64,000 nt of DNA, taken from assembly GCF_000725125.1 (NCBI RefSeq), contig NZ_JFCB01000012.1, positions 1-64,000 of the forward strand, given 5' to 3'. The stretch is from Streptomyces toyocaensis. Lineage in GTDB: Bacteria > Actinomycetota > Actinomycetes > Streptomycetales > Streptomycetaceae. The number at the start of each line of letters is the position of its first letter. The stretch's first letter is position 1. Both the position numbers and the translations under genes were made by a program. Positions 46,664 to 54,849 of the stretch are shown piece by piece. The notes below the pieces were generated by a model. The model ran no database searches. It was not told the origin of the DNA and saw nothing but the letters and a program-made list of their open reading frames with translations.

Positions 46664-47128
46664 ATGTACCCCGAGAACCTCCGCCACGCCCCCGCCCAAC
46701 GGGCCGTGGAAGTCCACCACCCGACCCCGCTCCCGCCCGCCGTCGTCCACCCGGCGCCGGTCGTCCCCGCCCAGCCAGGCCACGTTCCGGCGGTGGCGAG
46801 CATCGTCCTGCCCGACGGCCGGATCGTCACCGGCTACGCCGTCGAACCCGCCCGCCCGGAACCGGTGGCGGTCAAGCCTGCCGTCTCCCGCACGGCGGTG
46901 AACGTCGCCCTCGGAGGCGTCGGGTTCCTCGCGGTGTGCGGCGGACTGCTGCTGCTCACCTCGTTCATCGCCGCCCTGACCGCGTTCGTCTCCCAGCTCA
47001 TCATCCTCGCCGCCGTCATCTTCGGCGGATGGATCGCCGTCCAGGTGCTCAGCACGAGCGGCGACAGGGGCGGCACGACGGTGAACATCCGCAGGGCCGT
47101 CTTCAAGCGGAACCACTTCCACAGCTAG
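46664..47128 (+). CDS. Two-TM AICE membrane protein (Spd-like)
   Basis: This encodes 154 residues with GGAAGGG upstream. The first 75 are Pro/Val/His-rich. Two membrane helices follow (about 80-103 and 108-130), then a short basic tail (VNIRRAVFKRNHF). Position after traB and the size suggest a spread (Spd) protein. No domain is recognised. Confidence 0.72.
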   Translation: MYPENLRHAPAQRAVEVHHPTPLPPAVVHPAPVVPAQPGHVPAVASIVLPDGRIVTGYAVEPARPEPVAVKPAVSRTAVNVALGGVGFLAVCGGLLLLTSFIAALTAFVSQLIILAAVIFGGWIAVQVLSTSGDRGGTTVNIRRAVFKRNHFHS

Positions 47129-47219
47129 CTACGCCAAGGGCGGCCTCCACCTCACGCCAATGAATGCGGGGCCGCCCTTGCCCAACCAATCCACAACAGA
47201 CCTGTTGGAGGCCTCCAGC

Positions 47220-48107
47220 ATGACCCAACCCACTACCATCCGGCGAGTGCCCGGCCCACGGCCGCGGCTGTCCGAGCACCTGCAGACCGCGCTGACACTG
47301 GCCGCGACCGGTGTGCCGGTGCTGCCCCTGCGACAGGGGAAGGTGCCGTTCGGCAACTGCCGCTCCTGCGCGGACAACGCGTGCGGCGGCCGGCCGAACA
47401 TGAAGACTGCGGGCCCGTGCCGGTGCCCCGGCGTCTGCCACGCATGGGCCGCCGCCACCACCGACCCGACCGTCCTCACCTCCCCGGCCTGGACGGCCGC
47501 ATGGCGGCGGGCCGTGTCCGTCGCCTACCACCCCGGCGGCGCCGGTCTAACCGTGGTCGACCTGGACGACCCGGCGGCCGTCGCATGGGCCCGAGAGACC
47601 CTGCCCGCCACCCGGACGGTGCCGACGACACGCGGCGAACACTGGATCTACCGGGGCACCATGAGCTCGTCCAACGCGGTGCGTCTCGGGGTCGACATCA
47701 AGTCGACCATGTCCTACGCCCGCTATCTCGCGCCCGGCACTGGCGCGATGGCCGACCTGCCGGGCGCCGTACGGACGCTGGCCGTTAAGGCGCCTTCCAC
47801 GGTCTGCCCGGCGCCGTATGAGGCCGTCGTGCCCACCGGTGCCAGGGGCGGGGAGTGTCCCCACCGCACGCCCACCTACCTGGACCGTGGCATCGCCATG
47901 GCCGAGCAGCGCATCACCGATGCGTCCAGCGCGGTCCACGCGACCGTGTACCGGACGTTCCTCGCCGTGCTGTCCACGCACGGCCGATGCGGCTGCCTCA
48001 CCGACGCCCACGTCGCCCGGCTGTTCACCGCCGCGCAGGCCAAGGGCGAAACCCTGCGGCACTGCACCGACGCGTGGACCAACGCCCGCACCCGGTTGGG
48101 ACTGTGA
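47220..48107 (+). CDS. Bifunctional DNA primase/polymerase (prim-pol) of the AICE
   Basis: This encodes 295 residues from ATG 47220 (GGAGG at 47207-47211). The prim-pol fold starts with ALTLAATGVPVLPLRQGK. The catalytic acidic motif is VVDLDDP (113-117) and the His motif is TTRGEHWIYRG. A cysteine-rich insert (C47, C50, C55, C67, C69, C73) probably binds zinc. A helical C-terminus follows. With the next gene it forms the replication module that replaces RepSA in this class of AICE. It should prime and copy the excised circle. Confidence 0.88.
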   Translation: MTQPTTIRRVPGPRPRLSEHLQTALTLAATGVPVLPLRQGKVPFGNCRSCADNACGGRPNMKTAGPCRCPGVCHAWAAATTDPTVLTSPAWTAAWRRAVSVAYHPGGAGLTVVDLDDPAAVAWARETLPATRTVPTTRGEHWIYRGTMSSSNAVRLGVDIKSTMSYARYLAPGTGAMADLPGAVRTLAVKAPSTVCPAPYEAVVPTGARGGECPHRTPTYLDRGIAMAEQRITDASSAVHATVYRTFLAVLSTHGRCGCLTDAHVARLFTAAQAKGETLRHCTDAWTNARTRLGL

Positions 48108-48109
48108 CC

Positions 48110-49588
48110 ATGTCCGACGACGACAAGACCCCCGCCCGCGAGGTCATCGCGGACTACGCGCAGACGCACTTCCGGTACTTCCGCACCGCCGACGGAACCG
48201 TGTACGCGCAGAAGAACGGCCACCCCGTGGCCCGTCCGATCCGCTCACAGGGCACCTCGGGCAGCCACCGGCAGGAACTCATGGTCGGCCTCTTCAACGA
48301 CGGACACGGCGTATTCAACGGAACCGCCCTCAAGGAGGCACTCGACTTGATCGAGGCACTGGCGATGAGCCAGGACGTACAGTCCGTGCACATCCGCGTC
48401 GCACCAGGCTTCGACGGCGCCACGTGGCTGGACCTGGGCCGCAACGACGGGAAGTCCGTCCGTATCCACCCCACCGGTTGGGACATCATCACCCCCGACC
48501 CACGGGAGGTGTGCTGGCGACGCACCCAGCTCACCGGCGAACTGCCCCTGCCCGTCAAAGACACCGATGGCAAGGGCATCGATCTCCTGCTGCGGCTGTG
48601 CAACTTCGCCACCGCGGAAACCGAGTGCCTGGCCATCGCCTGGCTCATCGGCTGCCTCGAACCGTCCGTGCCGGTCCCCGCCCCGTTCCTCACCGGCCCC
48701 CAGGGCGCCGGCAAGTCCACCGGCGGCCGCATGCTCGTCCGGATCATCGAGGGCATGAGCGGCGACCTGCGCCGCGCCCCCAAGGACGAGGAGAACCTGA
48801 TCGCGGCCGTGGCCGCCGGATGGGTCACCGCCCTGGACAACCTCTCCCACCTGGCCCCCGACCTGTCCGACCTCATGTGCTGCATCGTCACCGGCGCCGA
48901 AACCATCAAACGCGCCCTCTACACCGACGGCGACGTCGTCCGCGCCCGCTACCGCCGCCCCCTGCTCCTCACCGGCATCGACGTCGGCGTCATCCGACCC
49001 GACCTCGCCGAACGGCTCCTCCCGCTCCGACTCGAACGCCCCCACACCCGGCGCACCGAAGCGGAACTGTGGGCAGAGTTCGAAGAAGCCCTCCCCGTGA
49101 TCCTGGGATCGCTTCTCAACCTCACGGTGCAGGTGCGCGCGGCGACAGCGGATATCCCCACCGACCTGCGCATGGCCGACTTCGCCCACCTGTGCGCGCA
49201 GCTCGACGCGGCCACCGGTCTCGGAGCTCTGGGGGCCTACAGGGCCGCCTTGGACGACCTCAATGACGACGTCATCGAGGGCGACCTCCTAGCGCAGACC
49301 GTGCTCAAGCACGCCGCCGGCCTGGAAGCGGGAGCAGAGCAGCGGATGACGTCCACCGAGTGGTTGCACTGCCTCACTGTCCTCTACAGCGGTGAGGAGT
49401 GCCGTCCCCTGCCCAAGGGCTGGCCGACCACGGGCAAGGTCCTCTCGGACCGCCTCAAGCGTCTGCAGCCCACCCTCGCGGCCCGAGGCGTCCTCATCGA
49501 CTGGGGCCGCACCCGCACGGCCCGCTACATCGAGATGAGCCGCCCGCCGGCCCCGGCGTCCCCGCACGAGCAGGCACCCGCGTTCTGA
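48110..49588 (+). CDS. Primase-associated ATPase/helicase of the AICE
   Basis: This encodes 492 residues from ATG 48110, 2 bp after the prim-pol stop. Walker A is FLTGPQGAGKSTGG (about 193-206) and a sensor-like region reads WVTALDNLSHL. The layout resembles phage/plasmid D5-like superfamily III helicases that are often fused to prim-pol domains; here the two are separate. A C-terminal HTH-like region (about 440-480) could bind DNA. It probably unwinds the origin, with the GCGTCA array lying downstream. Confidence 0.85.
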   Translation: MSDDDKTPAREVIADYAQTHFRYFRTADGTVYAQKNGHPVARPIRSQGTSGSHRQELMVGLFNDGHGVFNGTALKEALDLIEALAMSQDVQSVHIRVAPGFDGATWLDLGRNDGKSVRIHPTGWDIITPDPREVCWRRTQLTGELPLPVKDTDGKGIDLLLRLCNFATAETECLAIAWLIGCLEPSVPVPAPFLTGPQGAGKSTGGRMLVRIIEGMSGDLRRAPKDEENLIAAVAAGWVTALDNLSHLAPDLSDLMCCIVTGAETIKRALYTDGDVVRARYRRPLLLTGIDVGVIRPDLAERLLPLRLERPHTRRTEAELWAEFEEALPVILGSLLNLTVQVRAATADIPTDLRMADFAHLCAQLDAATGLGALGAYRAALDDLNDDVIEGDLLAQTVLKHAAGLEAGAEQRMTSTEWLHCLTVLYSGEECRPLPKGWPTTGKVLSDRLKRLQPTLAARGVLIDWGRTRTARYIEMSRPPAPASPHEQAPAF

Positions 49589-49614
49589 CCGGCGCCGCCC
49601 CCGCCCTCATACAA

Positions 49615-49651
49615 GCAAGAGGAGCACCCCCGCGCGGCGTGCTCCTCTTGC
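49615..49651 (+). terminator. Terminator after the replication genes
   Basis: A perfect 13-bp stem (49615-49627 with 49639-49651) with an 11-nt loop, 26 bp past the helicase stop. Confidence 0.8.
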
Positions 49652-49768
49652 TGTTCGGCGGCGCAGCCGCCCTGCGATGGTCGCGCCGCGAAGCGGCTCC
49701 CTCTACACGCTTGGAGCCGCACCACAACAGACACCAAACCCTTCTCTTGTCCGAAGGAAAGAGACGCA

Positions 49769-49972
49769 GCGTCACCCGCGTCACCAGAAACGGCAAGCGT
49801 CCCGCGACCTGCCGCAACAAAGATGACGCAGGCGCCCTCAGGCTGCGTCACCCGGCGTCACCGCGTCACCCAACGGCGAAGGTCCGCGTCACCAGATGAC
49901 GCGCACAAGAGCCCAGCGTCACCTTGAAACCGCAGGTCAGCGCGACGAGTGCCGCAGGCGACGCGATGACGC
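49769..49972 (+). repeat. GCGTCA iteron array, candidate replication origin
   Basis: Seven GCGTCAC copies (49769, 49778, 49845, 49855, 49863, 49886, 49916) and three inverted TGACGC copies (49824, 49897, 49967) lie in 204 bp of a 436-bp gene-free gap between the helicase and xis. Several are 9-10 bp apart, about one helical turn. This pattern fits an iteron-type origin, or sites for Xis. Confidence 0.7.
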
Positions 49973-50024
49973 AGAATTCCGCACCTCGGACAGACCCGGC
50001 CATGCCCTCCCTCCTGGAGTCCCT

Positions 50025-50261
50025 ATGGCACAACCGAGAGACCCCGACGCCCGCGCCACTCTCCGACGCGGCCTCCCCGACCGGTACCTCACCCCCGACG
50101 ACATTGCCGAGATCTTCGGCGTGCCGAAAGAGACCGTCTACCAGTGGCGTAAGAAGCGCATCGGCCCGTCCGGCTTCCGGATCGGCAAGCACCTCCGCTA
50201 CGACCCCGCTGACGTGCACACCTACGTAACCAGCCGCAAGAACAGCGCCACCGCCGCCTAG
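50025..50261 (+). CDS. Excisionase (MerR-like HTH, Xis)
   Basis: This encodes 78 residues from ATG 50025 with GGAG just upstream. The HTH_17 core is clear: YLTPDDIAEIFGVPKETVYQWRKK followed by FRIGKHLRYDPADVHTYV. Small proteins of this type bind the att region and direct the integrase towards excision. Position before int is standard for AICEs. Confidence 0.9.
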   Translation: MAQPRDPDARATLRRGLPDRYLTPDDIAEIFGVPKETVYQWRKKRIGPSGFRIGKHLRYDPADVHTYVTSRKNSATAA

Positions 50262-50281
50262 CAAGACAGCACCACAGACAC

Positions 50282-50312
50282 CAGGGAGAGCCGCAGCACG
50301 CGGCTCTCCCTG
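50282..50312 (+). terminator. Hairpin between xis and int
   Basis: A 13-bp perfect stem (50282-50294 with 50300-50312) and a 5-nt loop, 21 bp after xis. It may set the xis:int ratio. Confidence 0.75.
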
Positions 50313-50338
50313 CTGCGTTGAGAAAGGACCGCCACCAC

Positions 50339-51604
50339 ATGGCAGGCCACATCCAAGACCGCTGGTACAAGACAGAAACCGACGCCAACGGGAAGCCCGT
50401 CAAGGTCAAGACCGACCGCCATGGGACGGGTCTGCGCTACCGCGCCCGGTACGTCGGCCCGGACGGCACCGAGAAGAGCAAGTCGTTCCGTGACAAGGAA
50501 CTGCGGCTTGCCAAACAGTGGCTCGCGCACATCGAGGCGGACATGTCCCGCGGTCAGTACGTCGACCCCCGATCCTCCCGGACGACGTTCCGGCAGTACG
50601 CGGAACGCTGGGTGCAGACGCACACCGGCGAGATCAACAGCCGGGAGGCTGCGGAGCGTCGGCTCCGGCTTCATGCCTATCCCCACATCGGCTCGCGCCC
50701 GCTCGGCTCCTTCAAGCCCGAGCACATCCGCGCCTGGATCGCCGCCCTTGAAGCCACGGTGCCGGCGGAGTCGCACCGGCGCATCATCGTGGGCACCGTC
50801 TCCGCGGCGCTGAGCGCGGCTGTCGACGACGGCCTACTCAGCAAGAACCCGTGCCGGGCCCGCACGGTGCAGCTCCCGAAACCCGGTAAGCCGCGCGTCA
50901 TTCCGTGGACGGCGGAGCAGGTCTTCGGCGTACGCGCCGCCCTTCCCCGGCGCTACCAGGCCGCCGTTGATGCCGGGGCCGGATGTGGACTGCGACAGGG
51001 CGAGATCTTCGGTCTGGCCATTAATGAACTCGACTTCGAGGGCGGATGGCTGGCCGTGGGCCATCAACTCAAGCGAATCCGCGGCAAGTACGTCTTCGCT
51101 CTGCCCAAGGGCGGCAAGGTCCGGGACGTACCGCTTCCCAAGGCTGTGGCGGCCGTGCTCCGAGAACACTCGAAGGAATGCGCACCTATCGACGTGACGC
51201 TTCCCTGGCGTACGCCGGACGGCCCTCTCATGACCAAGCGGCTCCTCTTCAGCGGAGTTGAGGGCAACCACGTACGCGTGAGCGTCTTCAACGATCACCA
51301 CTGGAAGCCCGCCCTGGCCGCCGCCGGCATCATCCCCAAGGCGAAGCCGGGCGAGCGCTACGCGTCCGCGCGCGAGCACGGGATGCACGCGCTCAGGCAC
51401 TTCTACGCGTCCGTGCTGCTGGACGCGGGCGAGAACATCCGCGCCCTGAGTCAGTACCTCGGTCACAGCGATCCCGGGTTCACGCTCCGGACGTACACGC
51501 ACCTCATGCCAAGCAGCGAGGGACGCACCCGGAAGGCAGTCGACAGCCTCTATCTGGCGTCCAATCCTCAAGATCACGGCCCCGGGACGGCCCAAGCCGC
51601 CTGA
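50339..51604 (+). CDS. int: Tyrosine recombinase/integrase of the AICE
   Basis: This encodes 421 residues from ATG 50339 with GAAAGGA upstream. An arm-binding N-terminus (RWYKTETDANGKPVKVKTDR) precedes the SAM-like core-binding domain (about 80-180). Catalytic residues: R219 (GLRQGE), H350 and R353 (HALRHFYAS), H376 (YLGHS) and the nucleophile Y386 (LRTYTHLMP). It ends 57 bp before attR. The predicted core lies within the 87-bp pmt repeat. Confidence 0.95.
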   Translation: MAGHIQDRWYKTETDANGKPVKVKTDRHGTGLRYRARYVGPDGTEKSKSFRDKELRLAKQWLAHIEADMSRGQYVDPRSSRTTFRQYAERWVQTHTGEINSREAAERRLRLHAYPHIGSRPLGSFKPEHIRAWIAALEATVPAESHRRIIVGTVSAALSAAVDDGLLSKNPCRARTVQLPKPGKPRVIPWTAEQVFGVRAALPRRYQAAVDAGAGCGLRQGEIFGLAINELDFEGGWLAVGHQLKRIRGKYVFALPKGGKVRDVPLPKAVAAVLREHSKECAPIDVTLPWRTPDGPLMTKRLLFSGVEGNHVRVSVFNDHHWKPALAAAGIIPKAKPGERYASAREHGMHALRHFYASVLLDAGENIRALSQYLGHSDPGFTLRTYTHLMPSSEGRTRKAVDSLYLASNPQDHGPGTAQAA

Positions 51605-51631
51605 TCCGGCCCCGGCCAGAGACAAACGTCC

Positions 51632-51658
51632 TGGTCGGGGCCCTACGGGCCCCGACCA
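51632..51658 (+). terminator. Terminator between int and attR
   Basis: A perfect 12-bp stem (51632-51643 with 51647-51658) with a 3-nt loop stops int transcription at the element boundary. Confidence 0.85.
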
Positions 51659-51661
51659 CAC

Positions 51662-51748
51662 GAACTTCATCTACTTCTGGCCGATCCTCACCGGCACCCC
51701 GATCCCGATCGACGACTGGCGCTCGCGGATGTGGCTGGACACCTGGGT
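51662..51748 (+). repeat. attR: right 87-bp direct repeat (displaced 3' end of pmt)
   Basis: This is identical to 36245-36331. It continues GTGTAG, the original last codon and stop of pmt, so this is the chromosomal end left behind after integration. Confidence 0.92.
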
Positions 51749-51935
51749 GTAGTGCGCGGGGTGGTGGCCGGATCGCGTGGGGCGCGGCCTCCGTTCGGAC
51801 AACGAACGGAAACAGACGTCCCGGCCCGGAATCCCGGCCGCATGGAGTGCTCACGCGTCGGGCTTTTGAACGCGTTCAGAAGACGTGGGGGCGTGACGGG
51901 GGAGTCGTCCGGCGGCCCTGACCCCCTTGCCCATC

Positions 51936-52465
51936 GGGCGTTCCAAGGACGAGGTCAGGAAGACGACCGAGGCGTTCTTCGCGGCGTGGGAGGAGGGGCA
52001 GGCGGACCGGGCGGCGTCGTACACGGACAACGCGCTGCACCTGGCCCGGACCGCGCGGCGAACGCCATCGGGCAGGGCCAGGTGCAGATGAACCCGCTGA
52101 CCGTGGCCTCGGTGACGGCCACCGCCATCACAGGCTCCTTCCGCCAGCCGTACGTCGTCTCCCCGGACCTCGACGGCAGGCAGCCGGCGCGGGCGAAGGG
52201 CCTGCCGGCGGGCACGGCCGCCCAGTTGAAGCAGATGGTGCGGCTGACCGCCACCCAGGGCACCGGGCAGAAGGCCATGGCCGGCCTCGACGGCGACATC
52301 GGCGCGAAGACCGGGTCGGCCGAGGTCGACGGCAACGCCACGTCGGACAGCTGGTTCACCGGCTTCCGGGGCGACGTCGCGGCGGCGGCCATGGCCCAGC
52401 AGGGCGGCCACGGCGGCGACGCGGCCGGCCCGATTGTCGCAGCCGTGCTACGAGCAGGAGGCTGA
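51936..52465 (+). pseudogene. Internally deleted penicillin-binding protein pseudogene
   Basis: One frame (from 51936) encodes SKDEVRKTTEAFFAAWEEGQ, like the NTF2-like N-terminal domain of MecA-type PBPs. After about 35 codons it drifts, and a different frame from about 52058 encodes the transpeptidase end: AIGQGQVQMNPLTVASV, YVVSPDLDGRQ, then the KTGSAE box and a terminal GGDAAGPIVAAVL. Some 330 residues including the SxxK nucleophile are missing, and the halves are out of frame. The intact paralogue follows at 52607. This is decay of a tandem PBP copy next to attR. Confidence 0.8.
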
Positions 52466-52606
52466 TCGCATCATGTGCCGGGCGGGACTCTAGGGTGGTG
52501 GCCGTCGTGGCGCACCTGAGCGCCACGGAGGGCCAGGGGGCCAGAGGCGCCACAAGAGCCACGCGGGTCACGGGGAGCCCGGCGGGCAGCGGAGGAACGG
52601 ACAGCA

Positions 52607-54277
52607 GTGGGGAACAGAGCGCGCGCCGGTGAGCGGCGGAAGACGAAGCCCGCCGTGGTCGGTGCAGTGATCGCCGTGCTCGTCGGGGGAGGCGGTTTCG
52701 GCGCCTACGCGCTGCTCGGGGGCGGTGCCGCCGCCGACGACGACGGCACCCGCGCCGCCTCCGTGCAGGACGACGTCAGGACCGGCCCGCTGTCCGCCGA
52801 CGAGGTCACCACCGCGGCCGGGCGTTTCCTCACCGCCTGGGCGTCGGGCGAGGCGAGCGAGGCCGCCGCCGCCACGGACGACCCGGAGGCGGCCACCGCC
52901 CTGCTCACCGCGTACGCCAAGGACGCCCGGATCGGGAACGTCACCCTCACCCCGGGCACCGCCACCGGGGCCGAGGTCCCCTTCTCCGTCAAGGGCACGG
53001 TGTCCTACGGGGAGGCCGCCGAGCCGCTGGCGTACGACAGCGCGCTGACCGTCGTGCGCCGGGCCGGGGACGGGGAGCCGCGGGTCCACTGGGAGCCGTC
53101 CGTCGTGCACCCCGACCTCAAGGAGGGCGACAGGCTCGTCACCGGCGAGGCGGGCACCCCGCCGGTCAAGGCGCTGGACCGGGACGGCGGCGAGCTGACC
53201 ACCGAGACGTACCCGTCCCTCGGGTCGGTGCTGGACGGACTGCGGGAGAAGTACGGCGAGAAGGCGGGCGGCAAGGCCGGCGTCGAGTTGCGCATCGTAC
53301 GCGGCGAGGAGTCGGAGAAGGCGAAGCTGTCCGACAAGACCCTGCTGGAGCTGAGCGAGGGCACGCCCGGCACGGTGAGAACCACGCTGAACCCGTCGCT
53401 GCAGGCCGCCGCCGAGGCGCAGGTGGCGAAGAAGAAGCGGGCGTCGGTGGTGGTGCTGCGCCCGTCGACCGGCGAGATCCTCGCGGTGGCGAACTCCTCG
53501 CGGGGTTTCAACACCGCGTTCCAGGGCTCCCTCGCCCCGGGCTCCACGATGAAGGTGATCACCGCCTCGATGCTGATCGAGAAGGGGCTCGCCTCGATGG
53601 ACGAGAAGCACCCGTGCCCGAAGTACTTCAGCTACGGCGGCTGGAAGTTCCAGAACGACGACAAGTTCGAGATCAAGGGCGGCTCGTTCAAGGCGAGCTT
53701 CGCGCGCTCCTGCAACACGGCCTTCATCAGCCAGGCGCCCGAGCTGAAGAACGACGACCTGACCAAGCAGGCCCAGCAGGTGTTCGGGCTGGGGCTGAAC
53801 AACTGGCAGGTCGGCGTGCCGACCTTCGACGGCTCGGTGCCGGTGCAGTCGGCGGCCCCGATGGGGGCCTCCCTGATCGGGCAGGGCGGGGTGCGGATGA
53901 ACCCGCTGAACATGGCGTCGGTGGCGGCGACGGTCAAGGCGGGCGTGTTCCACCAGCCGTACCTGGTCTCACCGGAGGTCGACGGGCGCCGGGTGGCGAC
54001 GGCCTCGCGCACGCTGTCGGCCGGCACGCTGGCGCAGCTGCGGGAGCTGATGTCGTACACCGCCTCCTACGGCACGGCGGCGGAGGCGATGGCCGGGGTG
54101 AGCGGTGACCGGGGCGCGAAGACCGGGTCGGCCGAGGTCGACGGGCAGAAGAAGCCCAACGGCTGGTTCACCGCGTACCGTGGCGACCTGGCGGCCGCAG
54201 GGGTCGTGCAGGCGGCCGGCCACGGCGGCTCGACGGCCGGACCGATCGTGGCGGAGCTGCTGAAGCACGGCGGCTGA
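52607..54277 (+). CDS. MecA-like class B penicillin-binding protein
   Basis: This encodes 556 residues from GTG 52607 (GGAGGA upstream). A signal anchor lies at about 16-38. An NTF2-like MecA_N domain (about 60-165) follows, and then the transpeptidase with S313-TMK316 (APGSTMK), S368-CN370 and K505TGSAE; all three active-site motifs are intact. It cross-links peptidoglycan outside the membrane. Such PBPs are multicopy in Streptomyces and linked to differentiation. It is convergent with ssgE. Confidence 0.92.
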   Translation: MGNRARAGERRKTKPAVVGAVIAVLVGGGGFGAYALLGGGAAADDDGTRAASVQDDVRTGPLSADEVTTAAGRFLTAWASGEASEAAAATDDPEAATALLTAYAKDARIGNVTLTPGTATGAEVPFSVKGTVSYGEAAEPLAYDSALTVVRRAGDGEPRVHWEPSVVHPDLKEGDRLVTGEAGTPPVKALDRDGGELTTETYPSLGSVLDGLREKYGEKAGGKAGVELRIVRGEESEKAKLSDKTLLELSEGTPGTVRTTLNPSLQAAAEAQVAKKKRASVVVLRPSTGEILAVANSSRGFNTAFQGSLAPGSTMKVITASMLIEKGLASMDEKHPCPKYFSYGGWKFQNDDKFEIKGGSFKASFARSCNTAFISQAPELKNDDLTKQAQQVFGLGLNNWQVGVPTFDGSVPVQSAAPMGASLIGQGGVRMNPLNMASVAATVKAGVFHQPYLVSPEVDGRRVATASRTLSAGTLAQLRELMSYTASYGTAAEAMAGVSGDRGAKTGSAEVDGQKKPNGWFTAYRGDLAAAGVVQAAGHGGSTAGPIVAELLKHGG

Positions 54278-54294
54278 GCCGGGGGCCGGGCAGG

Positions 54295-54657
54295 TCAGCG
54301 CGCGACCGGCTCGGCGGCGGCGACGTACGTGCTGCGCAGGAACCGGGTCAGGGTCTTCGTCTCGAACTCCACCACCGAGACGCCCTGCGGGGCGTGGAAC
54401 TCCATCACGGCCTGCACCCGGCCGCACGGCCACACCCGTACGCCGCCGCTGGCCACGGGGGCGCGCAGGCCCCTCTCCAGCAGCTCCCGCTCCACGACCC
54501 ACTCGCGGTCCGCGGTGCCGGGCAGCCTCACGCGCACGCGCCTGGGGTCGGACACGGGGTCGTACCGCAGCACCACGAAGACGGCACCGCGGTCCTCGAG
54601 ACGGGGATTCGCATCGGTGACGATGTGGACTCGCGCGTACTGTTCGACAACGGACAT
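54295..54657 (-). CDS. ssgE: SsgA-like protein, probable SsgE
   Basis: This encodes 120 residues. SALP features: LRYDPVSDPRRVRV near the start (the xYDPxDP-type motif), REWVVERELLERGL, VRVWPCGR and FETKTLTRFLRSTY at the end. The family is specific to sporulating actinomycetes and steers division and spore-wall events. In S. coelicolor, SsgE is reported to affect autolytic spore separation. The assignment as SsgE rests on the location beside a PBP gene and the metal transporter, as in S. coelicolor. It starts at ATG 54657, divergent from the transporter. Confidence 0.85.
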   Translation of the reverse strand: MSVVEQYARVHIVTDANPRLEDRGAVFVVLRYDPVSDPRRVRVRLPGTADREWVVERELLERGLRAPVASGGVRVWPCGRVQAVMEFHAPQGVSVVEFETKTLTRFLRSTYVAAAEPVAR

Positions 54658-54812
54658 CGGTGGGCCCCTTACGCTGCGTCCCGCTGTGCATGAAAGGCGT
54701 GCACTCCGTATACCCACCCCCGGTTCAATCGTGCATCGTTTCCGGAATCCGCGCGTCCGGGAGGCGGACATCACATATGCGATGCCTGCCGGGCGGGACG
54801 AGCGACTCGTTC

Positions 54813-54829
54813 TTGCAAAAGGGTTGCAA
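54813..54829 (+). promoter_or_regulatory. Nur-box match (TTGCAA-N5-TTGCAA) before the ECF transporter
   Basis: TTGCAA at 54813-54818 and 54824-54829 with five bases between equals the published Nur (nickel-responsive Fur-family repressor) consensus. The first half can serve as -35 for CATCAT (54837-54842, 18-bp spacer), which would start transcription at the GTG at 54850. Confidence 0.75.
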
Positions 54830-54849
54830 CAGGCCACATCATCGGATCC

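Larger units (their letters stand above)
36245..51748. mobile_element. Actinomycete integrative and conjugative element (AICE) in the 3' end of pmt
   Basis: This is a 15.4-kb element bounded by perfect 87-bp direct repeats. It encodes Xis and a tyrosine integrase next to attR, a prim-pol plus helicase replication module, an FtsK-like TraB translocase, spread-type membrane proteins, a GntR repressor with its YdcF-type partner, and a cargo of unknown genes at the left end. This is the standard AICE set (pSAM2-like), which moves double-stranded DNA with one translocase. The target is a protein gene, whereas most known AICEs use tRNA genes. All core modules look intact, so the element may be functional. 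Confidence 0.9.

Noticed and set aside
54658..54849. Cobalamin riboswitch before the CbiMNQO operon
   Set aside because: The gap is short, the conserved B12-box could not be found, and the mRNA appears leaderless; the Nur box explains regulation better.
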